This document shows, in pieces, positions 1 to 7,224 of a stretch of 9,088 nt of DNA (position 1 is the stretch's first letter; the number at the start of each line of letters is the position of its first letter). The DNA is from Planctomycetota bacterium. GTDB lineage: Bacteria; Planctomycetota; PUPC01; JACPCR01. A model generated the notes under the pieces. That model made no database searches. It saw only the letters and a program-made list of their open reading frames with translations, and had not been told where the DNA came from. The stretch spans positions 1 to 9,088 of the forward strand of contig JASLXP010000983.1 of assembly GCA_030740295.1 (NCBI GenBank). The letters run 5' to 3'. The position numbers and the translations under genes were made by a program.

Positions 1-1
1 G

Positions 2-1696
2 CTCCAACTGGTCTTTGAAGTCTGTAAATTATCTGGCGAGAAGCTCGGGGACGCGCTCGTCCGAATGGGTTACCTGTCCGATGACGACCGGCAGCGCTGC
101 AGGGCCCTCCAGTGGGGGCTGCCCTTTATGGATTTAGACGAATCGCCGATCAGACCCGTACCGGCAGATGTTGTCCCAACGAAGACTTTTGAACGGTATC
201 GCATCGCCCCTCTTTCATGGGATGGCAATACCTTGACCGTCGCGATCTCTGACCCGCTCGACCTGCGCGCGGTAGATGACCTGCGCGCTCTTTACAGCGT
301 GGAAGTGAATCCAGTGATCGCAACGGAGGAACAGATAACACGGGTCATCGATGCCACCTGCACATCCATGAGCGATTCTCAAATCCCCGAGCTTTCGCTG
401 GCTCCCCTCGATGACGAGGTGGTGATGCAGGACGCAGTCGATCGCATCAGAACCAATCTCGATCCCAAGACAAGAGAACAGAAAGGACAATCCTACCAGG
501 TCACTTCTGCGGAAGAAGAAGGGCCGGCCATACGGTTGGTAAATTCCATACTCGTCCGGGCGATTCGGGCGGGAGCCAGTGACATTCACATCCAGCCGGA
601 GCCGGACGCTATCCGTGTCCGACTTCGAGTGGATGGCATTCTGCGTGATGGCACCAAACTGCCCGTGGAAACCCTTCGCCCGCTGGTGGCCCGATTGAAG
701 GTCATGTCGCAGCTCGACCTCACCGAAACCCGTTCACCTCAGGATGGCCGCATTAACCTTCGCATGGAGGGCAAAAGTTATCACCTCCGACTTTCTCTGG
801 TGCCTTCGGTAACCGGCACGAGCGTTGTCATTCGAATCGCCGCACAGTCCGAAGAGGAACTCAACCTGGAGAACATCGGCCTTGGTGCTCATGACTACAA
901 ACGGTTCAAGCAGGTGGTCGAACGACCGCTGGGTCTGGTCCTGATCACCGGCCCGACCGGCTCAGGAAAATCCACCACCCTTTACGCCTCCCTCGGACAC
1001 CTGAATCAGGCCGAGCAAAAAATCCTTACAATCGAAGATCCCGTGGAACGGCAGGTTGCCGGCATCACACAGATGGAGGTGAACGAGAAAAACGGAATGG
1101 CTTTCGCCGACGGCTTGCGGAGCTCGTTGCGCCACAATCCGGATGTCATCATGGTTGGCGAGATTCGCGATGCAGAGACAGCCATGATTGCGGTTCAGGC
1201 TTCGCTTACCGGGCATCTTGTTTTCAGTACATTGCACACCAACGATGCAGCCAGTGCGGTGACGCGCCTTGTCAATATGGGCGTCGATCCCTTCCTCGTC
1301 GCCTCATCGCTCGGAGGCGTCATGGCGCAGAGGCTGGTTCGAGTGCTCTGCCCAGACTGTAAGGGTTCTTATGAGGTCGATGGCTCTGCACTTGGCGACA
1401 TGACCAGTAGCGATTCCAGCCTCCTGCTCTATCGCAAAACTGGATGCGAAAAGTGTGGTAACACTGGGTATGTCGGTCGTGAGCCTGTCTTCGAGCTTCT
1501 TCTCCACAGTCCATCGCTCGAACAACTCATCCTTCAGAACGCTGCAGACACTGCGATTCGGCAGAAGGCTGTTGAAGAAGGCATGCGAACACTCCAGCAG
1601 GAAATCGCACGCAAAGTGCGTGAAGGGCGGACCTCCGTAGAAGAAGCATTGAGGGTTGTGCAGTCCCGTTGGGCCTATATCGGCGAGAATGACTGA
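2..1696 (+). CDS. gspE: GspE/PilB-type assembly ATPase, 5' partial
   Basis: This is the cytoplasmic hexameric ATPase that powers a type II secretion pseudopilus or a type IV pilus. The frame is open to the left edge, and the residues before the Met at 65 (SGEKLGDALVRMGYLS) form the usual N-terminal MshEN-like motif, so the true start lies upstream and the 65 Met is internal. Numbering from that Met: Walker A GPTGSGKS 296-303; an Asp-box region (SPQDGR) before it; Walker B-type VGEIRD 364-369; the STLHTND histidine box after it; and a zinc-type tetracysteine motif, C429/C432 and C461/C464, followed by GYVGR. The C-terminal part (MRTLQQE, then VEEALRVV) is typical of the family, so the 3' end is intact and stops with TGA at 1694-1696. 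GspE is favoured over PilB because of the tetracysteine region and the GCxxCxxTGYxGR pattern, but the two are hard to separate without neighbours. No other secretion or pilus gene is visible. Confidence 0.93.
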   Translation, partial: LQLVFEVCKLSGEKLGDALVRMGYLSDDDRQRCRALQWGLPFMDLDESPIRPVPADVVPTKTFERYRIAPLSWDGNTLTVAISDPLDLRAVDDLRALYSVEVNPVIATEEQITRVIDATCTSMSDSQIPELSLAPLDDEVVMQDAVDRIRTNLDPKTREQKGQSYQVTSAEEEGPAIRLVNSILVRAIRAGASDIHIQPEPDAIRVRLRVDGILRDGTKLPVETLRPLVARLKVMSQLDLTETRSPQDGRINLRMEGKSYHLRLSLVPSVTGTSVVIRIAAQSEEELNLENIGLGAHDYKRFKQVVERPLGLVLITGPTGSGKSTTLYASLGHLNQAEQKILTIEDPVERQVAGITQMEVNEKNGMAFADGLRSSLRHNPDVIMVGEIRDAETAMIAVQASLTGHLVFSTLHTNDAASAVTRLVNMGVDPFLVASSLGGVMAQRLVRVLCPDCKGSYEVDGSALGDMTSSDSSLLLYRKTGCEKCGNTGYVGREPVFELLLHSPSLEQLILQNAADTAIRQKAVEEGMRTLQQEIARKVREGRTSVEEALRVVQSRWAYIGEND

Positions 1697-1826
1697 ATGT
1701 CTGAATGCAATCTCGATGAAACGCTGCAAAACACGGGTAGAATCATCGACATATCTGAACCGCTCAATTCGGGACAAAACCGCGGCCGGGATTTAATTCA
1801 TAGATTCCTCGTGTCGTCCATCCTCA
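1697..1826. other. Intergenic gap between ATPase and kinase
   Basis: About 130 bp separate the ATPase stop from the kinase start. I see no clear hairpin terminator and no convincing promoter. A TAGAAT at 1738-1743 resembles a -10 box but has no good -35 partner. An ATG directly abuts the ATPase stop, but the frame it opens runs out of frame into the kinase and looks spurious. The kinase could be co-transcribed with the ATPase or have its own promoter here. Confidence 0.4.
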
Positions 1827-4628
1827 ATGGCCACCCGCAGCCCTCACTTAAGTCTCAGACTCAAGGTCACTCTTCTGGTACTGGCGATTATTCTGGTTGC
1901 ACTCTCACTCGCGGCCCTCGCCACCATCAACCAGACCAACAGCGTTATCCGACGTGAAAGCCAACATGCAGTCGAGAGCCTTGCCTCGGGCACTGCACTC
2001 GCCTGCAATCTGCCGGTGGCCGTCCAGGACGATGAGCAGGTCAACAAGATCCTTTCCCGGGCAATCAGGGATAATCCCAATATCTCATTTATTGCTGTTT
2101 ATGACGAAGATACCGAGCTGCTCGCCAAGGCGGTGAAAAGTGCAGATAACTGGAAAGCCTATACCACTGGCCAGAAGCCTGGAGAGACGTTCCTGTTGAG
2201 CGAAGCTGCGATCACGCTGTCTTCGATTGATGACAATCCGGAAGACCCCGGTACTGCGACTGCGCGTGATCCTCATGCCATAGGAACGGTGGCGGTCGGA
2301 GTCTCGACGAATGCAATGAAAGAGGCCCAGCGCCATCAGGCAACCATCACGGCCCTCACCTTCCTGACTACCGGCGCATTCAGCATCGCCATCGTTTTCT
2401 TCCTCATCGGAAGATGGTCGCAACGGCTTCAGAGCCTTGTCAGGGCGAGTGAAAAAATATCTGAAGGGGATTTCGAGGAGAAGATCGAAGACGCGTCCAA
2501 TGACGAGATCGGCCGACTCTCTGCGTCCTATGAACAGATGCGGCAGGCCGTCATGAGCAGAGACAGGGATCTCCGGCAGTTCAATGAAAACCTGCAACAG
2601 AAGGTTGAGGAGCGGACCCACGAGCTCAAAGAAGCCATGGAGGAGGCCCAGGAAGCTGACCGCGCCAAGAGCCAGTTCCTGGCGAACATGAGCCACGAAA
2701 TTCGCACACCGATGAATGGCATTATCGGCATGACCGACCTGCTCCTCGATACGGAACTTTCGGACAAGCAGGCCGATAACCTTGGGCTGGTGAAATCTTC
2801 CGCAAAGTCACTGCTGACGGTTCTGAACGACGTTCTGGATCTTTCCAAGATCGAGGCTGGCAAGCTCGAAGTCGAACCGGTGGAATTCCTGCTTCGCGAT
2901 ACGGTCGGCGATACTATGAAGGCCCTGAGCCTCAGGGCCGCGCAGAAGCACTTGGAGTTTGCCTGTTCATTTGACCGAGATGTGCCCGACCTGTTGATCG
3001 GCGATCCGATCCGTCTTCGACAGATCCTGACGAACATTGTGGGCAATGCGATCAAGTTCACTGAATGGGGAGAAGTGGTCGTAAAGATCCAGAGGGATGA
3101 AGAGATGGATTGCTCTGGCGCGCTGCGCAGCAGCGACGCAGATGCAGAACTGGATACGGCCGGGCTGCGCTTCATCGTTTCGGATACGGGCATCGGCATC
3201 CCGGCAGAACACAGAGAGAAGATATTTCAATCCTTCGTGCAGGGCGATGGCTCCATGACGCGGCTCTATGGCGGCACGGGACTTGGGTTGAGCATCTCGT
3301 CGCAGCTCGTCTCCATGATGGGCGGAAGAATCTGGGTTGAGAGCGCAGAGGGCACAGGCAGCGAATTCCATTGCGCCATTCCGTTCCATGCCCGCGAGAC
3401 CGAATCAGATGGTTCAGCGACATCTATGCGCATGGCGCTCAGCGGATCGAGGGTGCTCGTCGTCGATGACAGTGAAACCCAGAGGGGTTTTCTCGAACAG
3501 TTACTCCAGGACTGGGGCATGTCGCCGTTCGTGGTCGTCGATCCCGGGGAGGCCGTCGGCTCCGCAGTGGCCGCGGAAAGTGCCGGGCTCCCCTTCCAAT
3601 TTGCGATCATCGATTCTGATTTGTCCGGCAAAGATGGCTTCCAGGTGGTGGAAGAGATCGGTCAGACGGAAGGTGTGCGGTCGGGCATCATCATGATGCT
3701 GCCTTCACTCGAGGCCGAGCCGGTTGCCAGATGTGAAGAACTTGGATTGAAGCACTACCTGGCCAAACCGGTCCAAGAGTCTGAGTTGCTGGACCTCATC
3801 ATGAAGGTGACTCATCACAAACGTCCATCTGGCCCTCATCCGGCATTCGTTCAGAAACAGGGCGACGCCGATGGACCGGCGCTGCGGGTACTGCTGGCCG
3901 AAGATAATGAAGTGAATCAGAAGGTAGCGATAGGACTTCTGAAGAAGCTGGGACACGAAGTCCTTCTTGCCGAAGACGGGGGGCAGGCAGTCGAGATATT
4001 CCAGACAGGTGACCTGGATCTGATCCTCATGGATATTCAGATGCCAGTAATGAATGGACTGGATGCAACAAAGGAAATCCGTGTTTTGGAAGCAGAGACC
4101 GGAACGCACATTCCTATCATCGCTCTCACCGCACATGCCATGAAAGGATACCGAGAGCAATGTCTCGAAGCAGGAATGGACGACTATCTGCCCAAGCCCA
4201 TCAGCCCAGGCAAGCTTCAGATCACCCTCAAGAATCTGGTCCCGTCTGGGCCCGGAGTAAGGCTGGCGGATATCCCCGCGACGGAGGACTCACTTTCCCG
4301 GGAAGTTCTGCTGGCCAATTTTGGTGGAGATGAAGAACTGCTGACCGAAGTCATCGGACTTTTCGCTGAGAACTCCGCCACACTGATCGAGCAGTGCCGC
4401 CAGCAAATCGAGGAAGGTGACGCCGAACAACTCCGGCGCGCCGCGCACACTCTGAAAGGCAGCATCGGCAACTTCGAAATGAATGCCACTTACCAGAAGG
4501 CATTCGCACTGGAAAAGATCGGCACCTCCGGCGAACTGTCGCAGGCCGAGCAAACCTGTTCAGAACTCGAGACCTTGATGCATCGCCTCAACGACGAATT
4601 GGCGGAAGTGATGAATGCTGAAGGCTGA
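1827..4628 (+). CDS. Hybrid sensor histidine kinase with two receivers and HPt
   Basis: This is an inner-membrane phosphorelay kinase of 933 residues. Order: TM1 about 12-34; an extracytoplasmic sensor region about 36-172, resembling CHASE8-type sensors; TM2 about 174-196; HAMP about 198-250; a coiled coil to about 280. HisKA follows, with H290 in [12 protein letters not shown]. HATPase has its N box at N403/N407, G1 box DTGIG at 453-457 and G2 box GGTGLGL at 482-488. Receiver 1 has acidic pair D547/D548, probable phospho-acceptor D596 and K647. Receiver 2 has D693, D736, T768 and K790 and is canonical. The C-terminal HPt has H874 in AHTLKGS. This gives a complete His-Asp-His relay with no DNA-binding or enzymatic output, so a separate response regulator is expected. 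Receiver 1 is divergent: P626 replaces the usual switch Thr/Ser, and the Pro of the MP motif is Ser600. ATG 1827 is the only ATG after the in-frame stop at 1794-1796. No Shine-Dalgarno sequence precedes it. The signal sensed is unknown. Confidence 0.95.
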   Translation: MATRSPHLSLRLKVTLLVLAIILVALSLAALATINQTNSVIRRESQHAVESLASGTALACNLPVAVQDDEQVNKILSRAIRDNPNISFIAVYDEDTELLAKAVKSADNWKAYTTGQKPGETFLLSEAAITLSSIDDNPEDPGTATARDPHAIGTVAVGVSTNAMKEAQRHQATITALTFLTTGAFSIAIVFFLIGRWSQRLQSLVRASEKISEGDFEEKIEDASNDEIGRLSASYEQMRQAVMSRDRDLRQFNENLQQKVEERTHELKEAMEEAQEADRAKSQFLANMSHEIRTPMNGIIGMTDLLLDTELSDKQADNLGLVKSSAKSLLTVLNDVLDLSKIEAGKLEVEPVEFLLRDTVGDTMKALSLRAAQKHLEFACSFDRDVPDLLIGDPIRLRQILTNIVGNAIKFTEWGEVVVKIQRDEEMDCSGALRSSDADAELDTAGLRFIVSDTGIGIPAEHREKIFQSFVQGDGSMTRLYGGTGLGLSISSQLVSMMGGRIWVESAEGTGSEFHCAIPFHARETESDGSATSMRMALSGSRVLVVDDSETQRGFLEQLLQDWGMSPFVVVDPGEAVGSAVAAESAGLPFQFAIIDSDLSGKDGFQVVEEIGQTEGVRSGIIMMLPSLEAEPVARCEELGLKHYLAKPVQESELLDLIMKVTHHKRPSGPHPAFVQKQGDADGPALRVLLAEDNEVNQKVAIGLLKKLGHEVLLAEDGGQAVEIFQTGDLDLILMDIQMPVMNGLDATKEIRVLEAETGTHIPIIALTAHAMKGYREQCLEAGMDDYLPKPISPGKLQITLKNLVPSGPGVRLADIPATEDSLSREVLLANFGGDEELLTEVIGLFAENSATLIEQCRQQIEEGDAEQLRRAAHTLKGSIGNFEMNATYQKAFALEKIGTSGELSQAEQTCSELETLMHRLNDELAEVMNAEG
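2921..2939. repeat. 19-bp palindrome inside kinase gene
   Basis: GGCCCTGAG, one C, then CTCAGGGCC form perfect 9-base arms around a single base. As RNA this would fold into an 8-bp stem with a 3-base loop. It lies in the coding sequence between the histidine box and the N box (around residues 366-371). It may be coincidence. Confidence 0.6.
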
Positions 4629-4655
4629 CCCTCCCTCCTCCTGCCGCCCCTCTTC
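4629..4655. other. C-rich gap between convergent genes
   Basis: The kinase and the AGPS-like gene end 27 bp apart, facing each other. From 4629 to 4656, 26 of 28 plus-strand bases are pyrimidines (only G4643 and G4646 are purines). I see no inverted repeat with a T-run, so no intrinsic terminator can be called. A C-rich, G-poor transcript is the kind of sequence Rho prefers, so Rho-dependent termination of the kinase transcript is possible but is only inference. Confidence 0.4.
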
Positions 4656-6296
4656 CTACATCCCCAATTTCCCCGGATTCATGATCGCCTCTGGATCCAA
4701 GCTCTCCTTCAGGGCCTCGAGAACATCCATTTCGAGGCCATCGGCCTGCCTTTTGAAAAACTCTGAGTGATTCCGGCCGATGCCGTGATGATGGCTCAAA
4801 GCGGCGCCATTCTTAATGAGGACATCCAACACAGCCTTTTGCGCTTCCCGCCATTGTTCCTGCTTCTCTTCCATCTTGGCGGGAACAACGATGGTAAAAT
4901 AGAGCGAAGCGCCCTCGGGGTAGATGTGTGACAGGTGCGCCAGGATCACCGGCTTGTGTCTGTCGAAACTGAGCGCGGCATTCAGCGCATCCTTCACCTC
5001 GCGAGAGAGGATGAAGAGCTTGCCCCACGTGGTGGATGTTTCGAAGGTATCGACAAGGAGGCCCTGCTGTATAAGCGGATCACGCAAGTAAGGCAGTTTG
5101 AATCGGTCTTCGAACCAGCTTTCTCCGATTGCTGAATCCACGATGGTTGCCTTCGCGGCCTTCAACCACTGGACAGCGATACGGGATTCATGGCTTACCA
5201 GATCATCTTCTCCTTCGAATCCGAGCAGAAGAAGACATCCCTCCTTAGCGGAGATTCCTTTTGCGCGGAGATAGAGCTTACCGACCAAAGCTCCCGCGTG
5301 ACGGGCCACGCCTTTCTTCGGCTCTGAAGTTAACGCCCGCAAGAACTGCGTCTCCGGCGCGTCGGACAGCCGTACTGTCGCCGGGTGGAGACCTCTTTGG
5401 ATGAGCTCACGAACGGCCTCCATACCCACCTCGAATTCCGGCACCAGTGCCACTACCCATTTGCAGTCTTTCGGCATTCTGTGAATCCGCAGGGTCGCCT
5501 CACAGATGACACCGAGTGTGCCTTCAGATCCACACAGAAGCTGATCCAGATCAGGACCCGCAGCCTCCGCAGGCACAGTCCTCGTTTCGAGCTTTCCAGC
5601 AGGAGTCGCCACCGCCATGGATACAACCAGGTCCTCGATCTTTCCGTAACGGGTCGACTGCTGCCCGGCCGAGCGGGCGGCAATCCATCCACCAACCGTC
5701 GAATACTCGAAGGACTGCGGAAAGTGTCCGAGCGTAAATCCCTGAGCGTTTAATTCCTCTTCCAGCTTGGGCCCGAGGATCCCCGCCTGGACCCGCACCG
5801 TCTGCGCCTGCAGATCGATATGTTGCACGTTGTTCATCCGGGCCATGCTGAGGGTGAGAGCCGGGCCCACCGGATTTACCCCGCCGACCACAGACGTTCC
5901 GCCGCCGAAGGGAATGAGCTTTCTCTTTGACTCACTGGCCCAGTTGAGAATGCTCGAAACATGTTCCACGTTTTCCGGATAGAGAACCGCGTCGGGGGCC
6001 AGTGAAAGCTCGCCGCTGCAGTAATCGATGATGTCGAGGTAGCTTTTGCCCAGCCCGTGACGCAGCCGTTCGTCATGCTCGTCCTTCACGTTTTCAAAAC
6101 CTATCAGGTCGCTGAGCTGGCGACGTTCCTCCTCCGTAAATTCCGATTTGGGAATCTTGACAAACTCAGGCCGAGGGTAAGGCAACGCCTCTCCGGCCTT
6201 CCACTTCATCCTCTTATGCAAGAGCTGGATCAAGCCTTCCGGCACCGCACGATCAAAATCGGGATCGCCCCATTGAATGGTCGGGCTGTCACTCAT
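4656..6296 (-). CDS. FAD-dependent alkyl-DHAP synthase-like enzyme
   Basis: This 546-residue protein belongs to the FAD-binding (VAO/PCMH type) flavoprotein family and most resembles alkyl-dihydroxyacetonephosphate synthase, which swaps the acyl chain of acyl-DHAP for a fatty alcohol to form the ether bond of ether lipids. FAD-domain motifs: PFGGGTSVVGG 129-139; FEYSTVGGWIAARSAG 196-211 followed by RYGKIEDLV; and GSEGTLGV 256-263. Substrate-domain motifs: PYLRD (R405), DTFETSTTW 416-424, SHIYPEGASLYFT with Y466, and SHHHGIG with H502-H504. Arg, Tyr and HHH have the same order and nearly the same spacing as the catalytic set I recall for mammalian AGPS (Arg515, Tyr578, His615-617). No signal peptide or membrane segment is seen, so it should be cytoplasmic or peripheral. 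It is shorter than human AGPS (658 residues), lacking a targeting extension. The C-terminal NPGK is typical of the related glycolate oxidase/D-lactate dehydrogenase group, so another 2-hydroxyacid or glycerophosphate oxidoreductase activity is the main alternative. The start overlaps the upstream phosphodiesterase by 8 bp. Confidence 0.88.
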   Translation of the reverse strand: MSDSPTIQWGDPDFDRAVPEGLIQLLHKRMKWKAGEALPYPRPEFVKIPKSEFTEEERRQLSDLIGFENVKDEHDERLRHGLGKSYLDIIDYCSGELSLAPDAVLYPENVEHVSSILNWASESKRKLIPFGGGTSVVGGVNPVGPALTLSMARMNNVQHIDLQAQTVRVQAGILGPKLEEELNAQGFTLGHFPQSFEYSTVGGWIAARSAGQQSTRYGKIEDLVVSMAVATPAGKLETRTVPAEAAGPDLDQLLCGSEGTLGVICEATLRIHRMPKDCKWVVALVPEFEVGMEAVRELIQRGLHPATVRLSDAPETQFLRALTSEPKKGVARHAGALVGKLYLRAKGISAKEGCLLLLGFEGEDDLVSHESRIAVQWLKAAKATIVDSAIGESWFEDRFKLPYLRDPLIQQGLLVDTFETSTTWGKLFILSREVKDALNAALSFDRHKPVILAHLSHIYPEGASLYFTIVVPAKMEEKQEQWREAQKAVLDVLIKNGAALSHHHGIGRNHSEFFKRQADGLEMDVLEALKESLDPEAIMNPGKLGM

Positions 6297-6313
6297 CCTT
6301 CTTCATCGCCTCC
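6289..6313 (-). promoter_or_regulatory. Overlapping stop/start with internal RBS
   Basis: Read on the minus strand, the phosphodiesterase ends and the AGPS-like gene begins in ATGAGTGA (6296 to 6289). A GGAGG at 6313-6309, inside the end of the phosphodiesterase gene, lies 12 bases before the ATG. That is somewhat far for a Shine-Dalgarno sequence but usable. The purine run directly before the ATG is too close to serve. The arrangement suggests translational coupling and fixes the start of the second gene. Confidence 0.7.
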
Positions 6314-7137
6314 ATGGTCTCGCGCAGGACGTCCGGGCGATCGGACATGACGCCATCGACGCCCATTTCAAGAACCCGCTCCTGTTGTTCCGGATCATCA
6401 ACAATAAAGGTAAACACTTTTTTGCCCCGTGAGCGGAGGTGCGCGACGAGCGACTTTGAAAGGACCTCCTTCCCTTTGTCGATCTGTGGGATGGAGATCA
6501 CCTCATGAGCCAGCGGGTAGAGGCGCAACAGTTTCAATCGGAAAAGGATGTAGAGACGTTTGAGCCCGTCCTTGCCAGGGAAGGTCGGCATCATGCCGGC
6601 AGTATGCCTCACGCGACGCCCCACATCATCGCAGGCCGAGCCGATACATGTGCGCTCGGACAGCCCGGCATCTCTAATCAGCTTGAACACTTCTTCTTCG
6701 ATGGCAGGCTCGTTCTGCTTCACATCAATGTGAAAAAGCACGTCCGGGAACGAATGCAGTACCTCGGCCAGCTCCGGAACTTTGTAGCCCTCACCTCGGT
6801 GAGGATACGAATTCCCACCATCGGGACTGAAACTGAAGCCGGCATCCAGCTCCTGTAATTCTTTGAAGGAAAGTGCCTGTATGGGGCCGTTGCCATTGGT
6901 CGTGCGGTCGACATCAGGATCGTGATGCACCACGATGACTCCGTCCGATGTTCTGCGAACATCAAACTCCAGCATGTCGGTCCTGGAGACCTCCACAGCA
7001 CGCTGGAAGGTTGGCAATGTATTCTCCGGCCCAATGCGCGCACCGCCCCGATGTGAAATGTGCAACGGATGCTGAATTTCAAGGATTGCTGAGCCTGAAA
7101 CCATCTGCCTCTCTGTCTGGGATATGATTTTTAACAT
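6289..7137 (-). CDS. Glycerophosphodiester phosphodiesterase
   Basis: GDPD-family enzyme of up to 282 residues. It hydrolyses glycerophosphodiesters, such as deacylated phospholipid headgroups, to sn-glycerol-3-phosphate and an alcohol. It has a TIM-barrel fold and uses a divalent metal. Visible signature, numbered from 7137: ISHRGG with H29/R30; GPENT with E38/N39; LEFDV with E57 and D59 (metal ligands in this family); HHDPDVDRTTNG with catalytic-type H72/D73; FHIDVK with K140; and GVDGVMSDRPD near the C-terminus. No signal peptide is visible, so a cytoplasmic UgpQ-like role fits better than a periplasmic GlpQ-like one. Start choice is uncertain: ATG 7137 has no Shine-Dalgarno sequence, whereas the in-frame ATG at 7104 (residue 12) is preceded by GAGAGG three bases upstream, and both leave the domain whole. 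It is the first gene of an operon with the AGPS-like gene. The natural substrate cannot be read from sequence. Confidence 0.93.
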   Translation of the reverse strand: MLKIISQTERQMVSGSAILEIQHPLHISHRGGARIGPENTLPTFQRAVEVSRTDMLEFDVRRTSDGVIVVHHDPDVDRTTNGNGPIQALSFKELQELDAGFSFSPDGGNSYPHRGEGYKVPELAEVLHSFPDVLFHIDVKQNEPAIEEEVFKLIRDAGLSERTCIGSACDDVGRRVRHTAGMMPTFPGKDGLKRLYILFRLKLLRLYPLAHEVISIPQIDKGKEVLSKSLVAHLRSRGKKVFTFIVDDPEQQERVLEMGVDGVMSDRPDVLRETMEAMKKDE

Positions 7138-7224
7138 GATGAATACTATCTTCAGAAGCGTTCAGTCTAAAGTTTACAAAGGACTTTACTCAGTCTCGCT
7201 CCCCGGATACGCACTTTTCACGGC
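7138..7224. promoter_or_regulatory. Divergent intergenic region, probable promoters
   Basis: These 87 bp separate two divergently oriented genes, so promoters for both should lie here or just inside the genes. I cannot place them with confidence. TTTACA at 7173-7178 on the plus strand is one base from a -35 consensus but has no good -10 about 17 bases on. On the minus strand, TTAGAC and TAGTAT have a plausible spacing but would start transcription almost at the ATG. No operator-like inverted repeat was seen. Confidence 0.35.

Noticed and set aside
1697..1957. 86-codon open frame beginning directly at the ATPase stop
   Set aside because: It overlaps the kinase start by over 130 bases in another frame. 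Its second half is the out-of-frame reading of the kinase membrane segment, it resembles no known family, and it lacks a ribosome site.
2085..3199. Long minus-strand open frames opposite the kinase (203 and 223 codons)
   Set aside because: They lie wholly antisense to a gene with a complete, ordered domain set. Their translations are Ser/Arg-rich or without recognisable motifs, as expected for shadow frames.
5385..5753. Plus-strand open frame opposite the AGPS-like gene
   Set aside because: It covers the strongly conserved FAD motifs on the minus strand. Its own translation looks random and rich in Arg, Ser and His.
7173..7178. TTTACA as a -35 box for the WD-repeat gene
   Set aside because: No acceptable -10 element lies 16-18 bases downstream, so a promoter cannot be called.
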